41,191 nt of DNA from a virus. The stretch lies in IMG/VR virus record IMGVR_UViG_3300037343_000301, positions 1 through 41,191 of that record. One strand, given 5' to 3'. The notes below the pieces were generated by a model that saw only the letters and a program-made list of their open reading frames with translations, ran no database searches and was not told the origin of the DNA. Below are positions 1 through 8,064 of the stretch, piece after piece; position 1 is the first letter of the stretch, and every line of letters starts with the position of its first letter. The position numbers and the translations under genes are program-made.

Positions 1-44
1 CCCACAGGTCGTATCGTACTTGGTTTTTTCAGTAGTGTTATCAT
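1..44 (-). CDS. 5' end of 204-aa tail-tip protein that spans the window ends
   Basis: This is the first part of a gene that reads off base 1 and continues at base 41191. The ATG at 44-42 overlaps the TGA of the upstream 184-residue gene as ATGA. The first residues read MITLLKKPSTIRPV, then the frame passes without a stop into the segment ending at 40621. The 44 bases here and the 571 bases at the other end add to 615, exactly 205 codons, which supports a closed circle. I do not recognise the family. Its place between tail genes downstream of the tape measure suggests a tail-tip or baseplate component. Confidence 0.85.
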   Translation of the reverse strand, partial: MITLLKKPSTIRPV

Positions 45-595
45 TCGCTAATTTCTTCTATAGTAGTTTCCCATTTTGACTCATCGTAGCTGCATCCTAC
101 ACGTGCCGTGTAGTCAAAGTTGACCGTGACACCATATAGCTTGCCATCTACAGACACAGGACCTACAGCCTCTGTAGTCGTTTTATCTTCCATATAGCCA
201 TACTTTACGTTAAACTCAAAGTAGTTTCTTAGCCGTTCCACTATGTCACGGGCTATAGCCTCAGTCTCCGCATAGCAAGCTTTATTATCCTTTTGAGGAG
301 AAGATTTAGTGAGAATTACAAATTTGGCATCTGCGGATCTAGATGTCCCTTGAGTGGACTTGTCATCAAAGGTCACTCCCATATTTATCATCATTGGATA
401 CTTGATCTGCGATTTTATCTTATTCAGAAATCCGCTGTAGTCTATTTTACTATAGGGGTCACTGCTGATCCATATCTCAGCATAGCCTTGACCTTGCCCA
501 GGACTTACTTCTATACCGTGAAGTATATCTTTATGGTCTATGGCCAGCTGCTCCATCATAGTGCAGAAGGTGTCTATTGTACTTGGATACTTCAT
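41..595 (-). CDS. Tail-region protein of unknown function (184 aa)
   Basis: This is an intact minus-strand gene with an ATG at 595 and a TGA that overlaps the next ATG. The protein is soluble-looking, with mixed alpha/beta character and no membrane segment. It is the third gene downstream of the tape measure and is tightly packed with its neighbours, as expected for a late tail operon. I do not recognise the family. A tail-tip or tail-completion role is inferred from position only. Confidence 0.8.
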   Translation of the reverse strand: MKYPSTIDTFCTMMEQLAIDHKDILHGIEVSPGQGQGYAEIWISSDPYSKIDYSGFLNKIKSQIKYPMMINMGVTFDDKSTQGTSRSADAKFVILTKSSPQKDNKACYAETEAIARDIVERLRNYFEFNVKYGYMEDKTTTEAVGPVSVDGKLYGVTVNFDYTARVGCSYDESKWETTIEEISE

Positions 596-599
596 TGTA

Positions 600-878
600 T
601 TATGACGTTGGTAGTGAAGTTATAACTGAGCTGGTGGCAGATTTCTTACTTTCATTTGCTGCATTTTCTCGTACTATCATACTCGCATCTAGTGCTGCCT
701 TGTTAGCTTCTAGGTCACTTTCTAGTACTAGAGTGGTACGTCCGGTTATCTTGTATCTTATCTCTGTAGTGGCTGCCGCAGATACAGAGATAGACTCTAC
801 TTCTCCTGAGTAAGCTTCATTACCTGTGTACCCATATATCCATTGTCCTACGTTAAAATCTGTTGTGATTGATGCCAT
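600..878 (-). CDS. Small tail-region protein (92 aa)
   Basis: This short late gene sits 1 base before the preceding gene's stop and 4 bases before the next start. The product is rich in Ser, Thr and Ala. Its N-terminal half looks beta-rich (VGQWIYGYTG) and its C-terminal half looks helical. Such small beta proteins are common among tail proteins, but no family is recognised. The tail role is inferred from its position between the tape-measure-side genes and the tail-tip genes. Confidence 0.75.
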   Translation of the reverse strand: MASITTDFNVGQWIYGYTGNEAYSGEVESISVSAAATTEIRYKITGRTTLVLESDLEANKAALDASMIVRENAANESKKSATSSVITSLPTS

Positions 879-879
879 T

Positions 880-1752
880 TTATTTTTGTTTATTAAGTCT
901 TATTTGCTCATCATATCTGAGTATACTGTTTTCTACTTCGTCAAAGAATAGGTCCGCACGCTGTAGCTTAGTTTCATCATAATTACCAAATTTCCCTCCG
1001 CTATGGTTTTTTACAAGCACCAAGTAGCCTGGTAAATCTGGTACATCTTTCTCTTCTTCTATAGTCTTCTTTACCTTTTTGAAAAAATGAGTATACTGCC
1101 TTGTAAAATTCTCTAAATGCGAGCAGTATTGAAGGTATACAGCCATTTTAGTTTGTAGCGGAAGTTTCACTAAGAATAAGGCTGTACGCTCCTCGTGGCT
1201 AAAGCTGTCATTACGTACACGCATATCTGCCACGCTTTCTAAAGAACTTCTTTTTTTGTATTCACCATCCATAGGCCTGTATAGCAGAGCTATGAGCTCT
1301 GCTAAGTATTTAGGATCCTTATTCATCTCATACAGCTGGCTGTATATGTGAGCTTCTATGAACTCTGTAGCTGTCACGTCTGTGAGGTTAATATATGGAG
1401 CGTAATACGTCGTTATTCCTATTCGAAAATCTTTGATTATATGTTTAGACATACTCACCTTACTAAATATCCAGGGGAGGATCTCCTCGTGATGCATTAA
1501 GCTAATTCTACTATTAGCATCCATTCTCTGTATAGCTATAGCTTTTTTACTATGTCGAAAAATGCCACGTTTAAACCCGAATAATATAATAAGACACTCC
1601 TCGCGTAGGGCTCTCCATTCTTCTACTGTATGCTGTAGTTTACTGTAGTAGTATAGCAGGACTGCGGCTATATCAGTGAACTGCTGCTTACTGAGCTCAT
1701 CCCATGTACTGGGAAGTTCGTAGGTATGCTTACCGTATTTTACCTTGTTCAT
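880..1752 (-). CDS. Tape-measure-adjacent late protein (290 aa)
   Basis: The gene starts at an ATG at 1752, 54 bases after the tape measure gene ends. The protein is mostly alpha-helical, with a hydrophobic run near residues 28-36, many Lys/Glu pairs and a basic C-terminus. It carries no membrane-anchor signature long enough to call. Genes next to the tape measure in siphophages often encode assembly chaperones or tail-tip proteins. Here the gene is downstream rather than upstream of the tape measure, so a chaperone role is only a possibility. The family is not recognised. Confidence 0.8.
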   Translation of the reverse strand: MNKVKYGKHTYELPSTWDELSKQQFTDIAAVLLYYYSKLQHTVEEWRALREECLIILFGFKRGIFRHSKKAIAIQRMDANSRISLMHHEEILPWIFSKVSMSKHIIKDFRIGITTYYAPYINLTDVTATEFIEAHIYSQLYEMNKDPKYLAELIALLYRPMDGEYKKRSSLESVADMRVRNDSFSHEERTALFLVKLPLQTKMAVYLQYCSHLENFTRQYTHFFKKVKKTIEEEKDVPDLPGYLVLVKNHSGGKFGNYDETKLQRADLFFDEVENSILRYDEQIRLNKQK

Positions 1753-1806
1753 ATTACTGTCAAAATTGACACGAATAGACCGTCATAGACAAGGAAAGCA
1801 ATACTC

Positions 1807-4800
1807 CTATCCCAGGACTGCCACACTTTGACTTGCATTGCGGCTTTTTTGAGCATCTTCTAGCTCCTGCAGGCTTAGGTATGTATTAGCGGTAATGCCC
1901 TCAGAGAGTATCTTTATCAGCATTTTATTGGCAGCGGTGCTTTCTCTCATAGCTGCTGCTACTTCCGCATTATTACCTCCACCTATAGCTGTACTTCCTC
2001 CCTTACTGCTACTATCTACCGTGCTAGCTATTGCAGTCATCAGATCTGCATTAGCAGGATTACTGTACACGGTATTAGGTATCACATACTCAGGTCCACG
2101 CTCGCCCAGTATACCTATACTGGCAGTACTCACAGCACCTCCCCCGGCTATACTTCTAGCTACTCCGCTATATTTACGTCCATCTTCAGCACCTCTTACG
2201 GTAAGTCCCCCGCCATAAAACTGTGGAGCAGTAGGAGTCTCCGTAGAACTTAGTGCTCCTTTCACTTGAGCGGCAGTGCTAAGTATAGATGCACTTATGA
2301 TAGCAAACTTTACTAGTCCAGATAATCCACCTGTAGCGATGTTATCGACGGTAGGAGCCGTGGATGTGGCTAGTGCATTACTCAGAGCTATAGCTTGATT
2401 TGTTATAATTTGTACTACTGCAGCAGCTTTTTGGAAAGCAGTCATTTCTTGCCCTTGTCTGGCGGTCAAGTTGGCGAGGTCTGTAAGAATAGCACTCGTA
2501 CTCGTGGCTATATCTATCAGATCTGTTCTCTTCTTGGCAGCTGCAGCCACGGCAGTTTCAGCTTCTTTATAGCTCACACCGGCTAATTCCGCTGCTCTTT
2601 TTTTAGCTATGACTATCATAGCCTCGGCATTACCCTTAGCGAGTTCTTCTATATTATCATAGAATTTATTTATACGGTCTATCTCTATTTCGCTGTCCGT
2701 CATTAGAGATAGTCGGAGTCTCTCATTATCTGCTTTAGTTTCTTTTTCTGCTTTAGTTTTCTTAATGTCTTCTTTAGCTACACGTTCCGCATTTTGAGCG
2801 TCTTCTAGAGCTTGTATCTCGTCATCGTGAAGCGTGAGCAAATTAAGCTCTAGCTTTGTATACGTCTCCATCAGCAGTAGCCGCTCCTTCTCTGTGAGCT
2901 GGTCACTCTCTAGTATGAGTTTATTGGTCTCAGTTAGCTTTAGTAGCTCGTTTTTATACTTTTGGTTTATCTTCTCTGCCTCCTTCAGCTCTTCATCAGC
3001 AGTAAGCACCGCTAGATTATCTCTGTGCTTTTTTACTGCATCCTCTATTTTGGCAAACCCTGCGACTATCTCTTTTAATTCTTTTTCTTTGACTTCATTG
3101 CTTTCTGTTTTTGTATCATCTAATTTTGTTTTAGTGACTGGCCGAGTCTTAATTTCTTGTTCTATTAGAAGAAGATTTTCTTGCAGTTTCTTTTTAGAGC
3201 TAGCTATTTCACTCATGTTGATACCCTCTCGTTCCTTAGATTGATTCTCTAGGTGATCAGTAAGCATCTTTTCACTGGTCATTCGCTTGCTTATATTTAC
3301 CGCAGCTAACATTCCAGGTTTTATAGCTGGTCCCACCCCTTTGCTTTTCCCATCTACCTCCTTACTTATCTTAGATTTTGCATTTGCGGCTTCCTTATTC
3401 TGAAGGGTTATTACTTTAGTCGTCTTACTCTCCAGTGCATCTAACTCAGATTTAAGATTTCTCTTTATTTCCTCCAGCTGCTCTTTACTTAGCTTCTTCC
3501 TTACATTTACTTGATTCTCCAGATCAGTAGTATTCTTTAGTATTGCTTGCCCTGCAGCTGCAGCCTCATTGAATTCTTTCTGTTCGGTCTTGGCTTTTTC
3601 TACTGATGTACGGAAAAGAGAGAAAGCTGTAACAGCTGCGGTCAATACACCTATAAGAAGACCCACAGGGTTCATTTTAGTAGTTGTGTTAAACACACGC
3701 ATAGCCGCTGAAGCTCTACCTATCTTCCCACTAAAGAGTGCTTGGGCTGCCGCAGCTGCCACTGTGGCCAGTTTCTGCAACCGTAAAGCTGTTTGCGTCT
3801 TTAATAGATTTCTAACAAATTGCAAATTTGCTTTGTCAGATAAAATCACTGCTACTTTATAGCCTACCCAAGCTGTAGTGCCCACTATTAGAACTTTGGC
3901 TATTACCATTATCCCCTTTACATTATTACTCACAAAGGTTAAGAATGCTATGCTAGCTTCTCCCAGAATTGTGATGTATGGCTTTAATCCAGCTCTTAAT
4001 TTTTTAAGAGCTTTCTCATAATTAGCTGCGGCATTCTCATTACGGATATCGTATTCGTCTAGCACACTTGTGCCTTTCTTTATTTCCTCATTTGCTAGAG
4101 CTTGATTCGCTCTTACATTATCTATATTATTAGCCAGGGACAAGAATACAGAGCTTCCTCTAGCTCCATTGATGCCCATTTCTTCCAGTCTCGCTAGGAA
4201 ATCCTTAGCCTCTGGGTTGGCATCTTTTAATTGAGTAAGCATCTGAAGAAAAGCTTCATTGTAACCATCTTTGCCGGCTATAGCTTCTAGTTCGCCTTTT
4301 GCCATTCCTGCGACTTTTCCAAACTCCTCTGTATTTTTTATAAAATCACCATAAAATGTGTTGATAGCAGTGGCACTCATCTCTACTTTAAGTCCTGCTT
4401 GATCTAAGGTAGCAGCATACCCTAGCACATCTCCCGCAGCTAAGTCAGCTACTTGAGCTAGTGGAGCTACTCTAGCCATGAAGTCTACTAAGTATCCCTC
4501 TTGAGCTTCACTCGCAGCACCTACCGCATTTATCCCCGAGGCTATATTCAGCATCCCTTCGTTGAACTGCTTACTGGCCTTACTTATCTGGATTATGGCG
4601 TCATCGCCCAGGTCTTCTCCCAGAGCTACGTTTATAATATTGGCCTCCTCTACGAATTTCTTGATGTCTTCAGCAGACTCATTGCCTAGTTTGCCTGCTT
4701 CTACGGCAAGTTTCCTCAGCTCGCTTCTGCCTGTACGAGTATCTATACTGCCCAGCTGCTTGTCCAAAGCTTTCACTTCGTCATTAGCTAAGCCAGTAGT

Positions 4801-5181
4801 TTTCATAATATCAGCCACCTCGTCACTTCTGCGAGTTATGGCGTCTATGCTGCCATCTATAGCACTCCGCACTCCCATAAAGAAGCCCGTGACCAGATTA
4901 GCACCTATCACACCCGAGGCTATCGTTTTAAAATTTGTGAGAAATTTCTGCGATGAGGTGTTCACATTATTGACCTCATTATTCATTTCCCTGTACTCTT
5001 GCTTGAGCTTCTGTACCGCGAGTTTCTTTTTATTATAAGCTTCGGGATCGTCAGCTTCACGCATCTTCCCAAATTCTCTAGTCAGTGCACTTACGGCTGT
5101 TTTTATCTCAGCTAGGCTCGCTTTAGATTTCTGGCCATTTATGACTAAGTCTACTACTCTCTCGGTGTTTTTGTTTGCCAT
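1807..5181 (-). CDS. Tail tape measure protein (1124 aa)
   Basis: This is the longest tail gene. The product sets tail length and occupies the tail lumen. The first 90 residues are helical and coiled-coil, followed by a long Ala/Gly/Lys/Glu-rich helical region. Hydrophobic stretches lie near residues 95-110, around residue 400-440 and near 500-520. There is a long charged coiled coil through roughly 530-830, and a C-terminal Gly/Ser/Ala-rich part. This composition is typical of tape measure proteins of non-contractile tails. By the usual rule of about 0.15 nm per residue the tail would be near 170 nm, which is an inference. No sheath gene was seen, consistent with a siphovirus. Confidence 0.92.
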   Translation of the reverse strand: MANKNTERVVDLVINGQKSKASLAEIKTAVSALTREFGKMREADDPEAYNKKKLAVQKLKQEYREMNNEVNNVNTSSQKFLTNFKTIASGVIGANLVTGFFMGVRSAIDGSIDAITRRSDEVADIMKTTGLANDEVKALDKQLGSIDTRTGRSELRKLAVEAGKLGNESAEDIKKFVEEANIINVALGEDLGDDAIIQISKASKQFNEGMLNIASGINAVGAASEAQEGYLVDFMARVAPLAQVADLAAGDVLGYAATLDQAGLKVEMSATAINTFYGDFIKNTEEFGKVAGMAKGELEAIAGKDGYNEAFLQMLTQLKDANPEAKDFLARLEEMGINGARGSSVFLSLANNIDNVRANQALANEEIKKGTSVLDEYDIRNENAAANYEKALKKLRAGLKPYITILGEASIAFLTFVSNNVKGIMVIAKVLIVGTTAWVGYKVAVILSDKANLQFVRNLLKTQTALRLQKLATVAAAAAQALFSGKIGRASAAMRVFNTTTKMNPVGLLIGVLTAAVTAFSLFRTSVEKAKTEQKEFNEAAAAGQAILKNTTDLENQVNVRKKLSKEQLEEIKRNLKSELDALESKTTKVITLQNKEAANAKSKISKEVDGKSKGVGPAIKPGMLAAVNISKRMTSEKMLTDHLENQSKEREGINMSEIASSKKKLQENLLLIEQEIKTRPVTKTKLDDTKTESNEVKEKELKEIVAGFAKIEDAVKKHRDNLAVLTADEELKEAEKINQKYKNELLKLTETNKLILESDQLTEKERLLLMETYTKLELNLLTLHDDEIQALEDAQNAERVAKEDIKKTKAEKETKADNERLRLSLMTDSEIEIDRINKFYDNIEELAKGNAEAMIVIAKKRAAELAGVSYKEAETAVAAAAKKRTDLIDIATSTSAILTDLANLTARQGQEMTAFQKAAAVVQIITNQAIALSNALATSTAPTVDNIATGGLSGLVKFAIISASILSTAAQVKGALSSTETPTAPQFYGGGLTVRGAEDGRKYSGVARSIAGGGAVSTASIGILGERGPEYVIPNTVYSNPANADLMTAIASTVDSSSKGGSTAIGGGNNAEVAAAMRESTAANKMLIKILSEGITANTYLSLQELEDAQKSRNASQSVAVLG

Positions 5182-5235
5182 TGTAAGGCAAAGTTTTCAC
5201 CATCTCGGCAGTAGAGAAAGGAAAGGTAGTTCATG

Positions 5236-5243
5236 TATATTTG
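5236..5243 (+). promoter_or_regulatory. Bacteroidota -7 box TATATTTG
   Basis: This is an exact match to the TAnnTTTG -7 element of Bacteroidota promoters. It ends 4 bases before the ATG at 5248, so the transcript would begin at or next to the start codon. That makes the upstream in-frame ATG at 5233 unlikely, because it lies upstream of and inside the promoter. No clear TTG -33 box was found. Confidence 0.6.
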
Positions 5244-5247
5244 TGGA

Positions 5248-5772
5248 ATGAAATATATAATTACAATTACATTACTATTAACTGTTGTATTAACTAATGC
5301 TCAAGTACTATACTTTAACGATATAGAATCTCTAAAAAATGCAAGGGGGACTTTTTCAGAGTACCATGCAGAGAGTGGCGAGATTTTTAAGATAGGTGAC
5401 ACAGTAACTTTAGGCACCGCTAGTGGATTTAATGATATGTATCAATTTGTGACATTCTTAGATATAATGCTGCAGGCTTATCCTCAAAACAATATGCCTA
5501 ATACTAGTGTGGAAATAAAGAAAGTTAGATTGTATGGTAATAAAAGAACTGGATTTAAGTGTAGTCTGCAAACTAAATCATATACAAGCATAGGTAATTT
5601 ATTTATTGGGGTGGAAGATGCTTTATCCTCTGGAGAATTACTTACGGATATACTGACAAGCGACCAGGCACTTGCAAAACTTAAAAAAGAAAAAGAAAAA
5701 TTAGATCTAGGCCTAATAACACAGGAAGAATTCGATAAATCAAAGACTGAGCTTGCTCCAATTATCGATTAG
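5248..5772 (+). CDS. Secreted SHOCT-domain protein, plus-strand accessory gene
   Basis: The product has a Sec signal peptide (MKYIITITLLLTVV, cleavage after TNA), then an alpha/beta region of about 110 residues. It ends in a helical hairpin with the SHOCT pattern LxKLKxEKxKLDxGLITxEEFxxxK. SHOCT tails are short oligomerisation modules. I chose the ATG at 5248 over 5233 because it opens on the signal peptide and sits just after a TATATTTG promoter box. The gene stands alone on the plus strand beside the tape measure, with its own promoter. It is more AT-rich than the late genes. That fits a lysogenic-conversion gene expressed by the prophage, which is an inference. Confidence 0.82.
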   Translation: MKYIITITLLLTVVLTNAQVLYFNDIESLKNARGTFSEYHAESGEIFKIGDTVTLGTASGFNDMYQFVTFLDIMLQAYPQNNMPNTSVEIKKVRLYGNKRTGFKCSLQTKSYTSIGNLFIGVEDALSSGELLTDILTSDQALAKLKKEKEKLDLGLITQEEFDKSKTELAPIID

Positions 5773-5781
5773 TTTAAATGT

Positions 5782-6111
5782 TCAAATAAACAAAGAAGCC
5801 CCAGTAGTTGCTACACCTCTGAGGCTTCTTAAAATGATAGAACGTAATTCTTGATACTTTCCCATTACCTTATGGTATTCCAACATGCCGTGTTGAAATG
5901 GCATAAGCCCACAGAATATCTCTGGAGTTAATTTATTCCCTAGCCAGTGCACAGGGAATATACTTCCATTCGTGATCCCGCCTGTTTTAGTCCATACATT
6001 CACAGCTAGAGTGCCTGGGGTCAGTATTGTTCTGGTAGTAGTCAGCCCCAGATAGCTTGGGATTCCGCAGAGGAGTACCTCAGGGAGTGCCTTAGTAATT
6101 GTTAATGCCAT
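5782..6111 (-). CDS. Small late-region protein of unknown function (109 aa)
   Basis: This minus-strand ORF starts at ATG 6111 and lies between two plus-strand secreted genes. The product begins MALTITKALPEV and is rich in Thr, Gly and Leu, without a clear membrane span. Its last codons overlap a strong hairpin at 5793-5830. It is collinear with the late operon, upstream of the tape measure. It may be a real small virion protein, but no family is recognised and there is no tight junction with a neighbour to support it. Confidence 0.55.
   Translation of the reverse strand: MALTITKALPEVLLCGIPSYLGLTTTRTILTPGTLAVNVWTKTGGITNGSIFPVHWLGNKLTPEIFCGLMPFQHGMLEYHKVMGKYQELRSIILRSLRGVATTGASLFI
5793..5830. 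terminator. Strong hairpin at 3' end of convergent genes
   Basis: AAGAAGCC at 5793-5800 pairs with GGCTTCTT at 5823-5830, extended by CAG/CTG after one mismatch. It lies just past the stop of the plus-strand secreted gene at 5772 and inside the last codons of the minus-strand gene. There is no clean T-run on either strand, so it may be a weak bidirectional terminator or an RNA-stabilising hairpin. Confidence 0.45.
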
Positions 6112-6180
6112 TGGTTCAAATTTGGCACCGTTATCACCCTATTTTTAAGGACAGAAAGTACTTTTATTATATTCGCAGAT

Positions 6181-6567
6181 ATGAAACATATAGCAATCGT
6201 TCTACTAGTCTCTTTATTTAGCCTACCTGCACAAGCACAGTTGAAGCCTATTTCATCAGAACCTGCGGACTCTGGTAATACCTATATGCTGTCGATGAGT
6301 GCGAATAGCCTGGACAAAGCTGGACTACATGGAAATCTATCCATACTTCTAGGAGGAGTAGCTATAGGCACATTGATAGGAGGCAATAGACTAGAAACTA
6401 ATGGAATACTAAATGGGAATGGCAGCGGAGGAGGCACTCCATTATTTATACTCGCGGGATTATCTTCAGCTGTAAGCTTAGGGCTAAACATTTCTCATCA
6501 TAGGGAGATCCGCAAGTCCGGGTATTACCTGCGTGCGTACCTCGGCGGAGTGATCATTACATTCTAG
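6181..6567 (+). CDS. Small exported protein, plus-strand accessory gene (128 aa)
   Basis: The N-terminus is a signal peptide (basic MKH, a hydrophobic run, then PAQAQ at the expected cleavage site). After it come a Gly/Asn-rich region near residues 75-88 and two moderately hydrophobic stretches (residues 55-66 and 88-103) that could be membrane-associated. A near-consensus -7 box, TATATTCG, lies just upstream of the ATG. The gene is isolated on the plus strand among minus-strand late genes. That suggests independent expression, perhaps as a cell-envelope conversion factor. No family is recognised. It converges with a 35-residue ORF that overlaps its last 11 bases. Confidence 0.72.
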   Translation: MKHIAIVLLVSLFSLPAQAQLKPISSEPADSGNTYMLSMSANSLDKAGLHGNLSILLGGVAIGTLIGGNRLETNGILNGNGSGGGTPLFILAGLSSAVSLGLNISHHREIRKSGYYLRAYLGGVIITF

Positions 6568-6664
6568 CCATAACCCACCCCACTATACATAGGATCACTA
6601 TAGCCCATATCACATACGGAGCTATCTTCTCGTGGTCTTTAAATCTCTTACTATCTGGATGCAT
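6557..6664 (-). CDS. Tiny single-span membrane protein (35 aa)
   Basis: The ORF starts at ATG 6664 with a charged N-terminus (MHPDSKRFKDHEK), followed by one hydrophobic helix (YVIWAIVILCIVGWVMA) and ends ARM. The organisation is a classic small single-pass membrane peptide. It lies directly downstream of a terminator hairpin (6683-6704) whose U-tract ends about 10 bases before the ATG, so expression may depend on readthrough. A holin-like or superinfection-related role is possible but not shown. Confidence 0.55.
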   Translation of the reverse strand: MHPDSKRFKDHEKIAPYVIWAIVILCIVGWVMARM

Positions 6665-6682
6665 GATTTGCAAAAATACAAA

Positions 6683-6704
6683 AGCCGTGGATTCCTCCAC
6701 GGCT
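6683..6704 (-). terminator. Intrinsic terminator
   Basis: AGCCGTGGA at 6683-6691 pairs perfectly with TCCACGGCT at 6696-6704, with a 4-base loop. On the minus strand it is followed by TTTTGTATTTTT. It would end transcripts coming from the regulator genes at 6806-7950 and from the short promoter unit at 6759-6766. Confidence 0.8.
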
Positions 6705-6754
6705 CTCTACAATAACGACAGTGAAAGCAATTCACAGCGTCGAAGTCTTGGGTT
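6683..6754 (-). ncRNA. Candidate ~72-nt small RNA with two hairpins
   Basis: A perfect -7 box (TATCTTTG, minus strand, 6759-6766) is followed after about 5 bases by a short segment that folds into a hairpin and then the terminator at 6683-6704. In the first hairpin CGAC/GTCG and GTGAA/TTCAC pair between 6716 and 6742. No ORF lies in the segment. This looks like a discrete small RNA or a terminated leader for the 35-residue ORF just downstream. Function is unknown. Confidence 0.5.
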
Positions 6755-6758
6755 AATA

Positions 6759-6766
6759 CAAAGATA
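6759..6766 (-). promoter_or_regulatory. Bacteroidota -7 box TATCTTTG
   Basis: The plus strand reads CAAAGATA, which is TATCTTTG on the minus strand and an exact TAnnTTTG match. It lies in a non-coding stretch downstream of the 71-residue regulator gene. It points towards the two-hairpin segment, so it probably drives a short RNA. Confidence 0.55.
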
Positions 6767-6805
6767 CATATTCCAAGGTATTAGGATTATTTGCAAGTGA
6801 GTAAT

Positions 6806-7021
6806 TCATAACTCATCCAAAATGTCTCTATACTTCTCCAACCCCTTAGCTATTTTATCTTTCATCTTTAAGCTTAGTCGGAAGTCGCCACGTGAGGCAC
6901 TATTATAGTGCCGCACATCTATACCGCAGTCTCTTAGAAAACCGGCCTTGCTTATCCCGTCGTGAGCGAATAGTAGCTCCATCCGCTCCAGTGTTATTGC
7001 TTTAATCTTCTGATCGCTCAT
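6806..7021 (-). CDS. Small HTH-like DNA-binding protein (71 aa)
   Basis: The central part (SKAGFLRDCGIDVRHYNSA, about residues 23-41) has the spacing of a Cro/CI-type helix-turn-helix, followed by a helical basic C-terminus. It overlaps the preceding 97-residue gene by 20 bases, so the two are probably coupled. It is the last gene before a strong terminator. A role as a small transcription regulator is inferred. No closer family was recognised. Confidence 0.65.
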   Translation of the reverse strand: MSDQKIKAITLERMELLFAHDGISKAGFLRDCGIDVRHYNSASRGDFRLSLKMKDKIAKGLEKYRDILDEL

Positions 7022-7295
7022 AGGCTAGTTCTTCTTCTTTTCGTTCAAATAATGCTAAAAAATTCCAAGCATCCGTCTTTATCTCTTCTACTCGCTCTTT
7101 AGTAGGTCGCTCGCCCGTGATGAACTGTACATCTGCTATATCTGCGGAAAACTCCTCATAACTGGCGAAGTAGCTGGCGGCATAGTCTAGGCGTATACTC
7201 ACTCCCAGTTCTAAGTTAATCAGGTAAGTAGGGCGATCATTTCGTAAGATGTTCTCGCCCAGTACCCAGTGATAGTAGTCTGTGTGGTCGCTCAT
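7002..7295 (-). CDS. Acidic small protein of unknown function (97 aa)
   Basis: The gene starts with ATG 7295, one base after the stop of the 228-codon gene region. The protein is acidic, with many Glu/Asp and aromatic residues and no membrane or signal segment. It sits between a larger acidic protein and a small HTH-like protein in a three-gene unit with its own promoter at 7981-7988. Small acidic phage proteins often act as host-takeover or DNA-mimic proteins, but nothing specific is visible here. Confidence 0.7.
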   Translation of the reverse strand: MSDHTDYYHWVLGENILRNDRPTYLINLELGVSIRLDYAASYFASYEEFSADIADVQFITGERPTKERVEEIKTDAWNFLALFERKEEELAYERSED

Positions 7296-7296
7296 A

Positions 7297-7950
7297 TTAT
7301 TCGGCTGCTAAAAAATAGTACATTCCTCTATTACCTCTTTTATATTCACCGTCTTCCGATTCTTCATGATATTCTTCTTCTGTCACTACTTTAAGCCTTG
7401 CTGTAGCTCCGTCCCATATAGCATCTTCTATTGTCACACCAAAAGTGTCTATCATTATATATTGATCTGTTGTGAAAAGTTCCTCTATTTCGTAGAATTG
7501 TCCGTAATCCTGTAGTGCAGATATCTGCTTGTTATCGAGCTCTGAAATCTGTGTAATATAAACCCCATAAGAAGAATTGTATTCTCCATCAAAATCAAAG
7601 CTGTACCCAGTATCATTTGGCAGATCATATACACTACCATTTTGATCGGTGTAACATCTTTTGCCTATATCAGCCAGACTTAGTCCGTTCTGAATTAGGA
7701 TTGTTTCTAACTCACTGGAATCGTCCGTCGTCGCATCTAATACTTGGGATTTAGCGTCATCGTCTAGCTCTTTTATACTCTCACTTAGTGATGAGTAATC
7801 ATAGTTCAAAGTCTCAGTTATATGACTTAGAGTGTGTTCACCTATACCATTTACGCTAAGATGTCCACCGTTGTAAAATCTTCCCCCTCTACCTATTTGA
7901 AAATTGATAAGGATTGCTTTTTCTGTTGTTACTGCTGTTTGATTGTTCAT
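7297..7950 (-). CDS. Acidic protein of unknown function, first gene of a small unit
   Basis: I start this gene at ATG 7950 (MNNQTAVTTEKAIL). The frame is open a little further to a TTG at 7983, but that lies inside the promoter box at 7981-7988. The product of about 217 residues is strongly acidic and rich in Asp, Glu, Ser and Tyr, with no membrane segment. It heads a unit with the 97- and 71-residue genes. The promoter is preceded by an 8-bp inverted repeat that could bind a repressor, possibly the 71-residue HTH-like protein in the same unit. Function is unknown. Confidence 0.75.
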   Translation of the reverse strand: MNNQTAVTTEKAILINFQIGRGGRFYNGGHLSVNGIGEHTLSHITETLNYDYSSLSESIKELDDDAKSQVLDATTDDSSELETILIQNGLSLADIGKRCYTDQNGSVYDLPNDTGYSFDFDGEYNSSYGVYITQISELDNKQISALQDYGQFYEIEELFTTDQYIMIDTFGVTIEDAIWDGATARLKVVTEEEYHEESEDGEYKRGNRGMYYFLAAE

Positions 7951-7980
7951 AATTTTCTTTGCTTTATCGTTATTGTAGTA

Positions 7981-7988
7981 CAAAGATA
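7981..7988 (-). promoter_or_regulatory. Bacteroidota -7 box TATCTTTG
   Basis: The plus strand reads CAAAGATA here, which is an exact minus-strand TAnnTTTG. It lies about 30 bases upstream of ATG 7950 and gives a short untranslated leader. It is the second exact copy of TATCTTTG in this neighbourhood, the other being at 6759-6766. Confidence 0.6.
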
Positions 7989-8000
7989 CATGAATAATTC

Positions 8001-8026
8001 ATTTCTACTACTATTGTGGTAGAAAT
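8001..8026. promoter_or_regulatory. Inverted repeat, candidate operator
   Basis: ATTTCTAC at 8001-8008 is the exact inverse of GTAGAAAT at 8019-8026, with a 10-base spacer. It lies 13 bases upstream of the -7 box at 7981-7988, overlapping where the -33 element should be. That is a good position for a repressor or activator site. Confidence 0.5.
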
Positions 8027-8064
8027 AATTAAAGAAATAGTAAATAAATAGGCTATTAACCAAT

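Noticed and set aside
600-1752. Programmed frameshift tail chaperone pair beside the tape measure
   Set aside because: The two genes are downstream of the tape measure, do not overlap, and no slippery sequence was seen at their junction.
2834-3244. Plus-strand ORFs opposite the tape measure, capsid and primase genes
   Set aside because: They are antisense shadows with low-complexity Ser/Leu-rich translations and no promoter or start signal.
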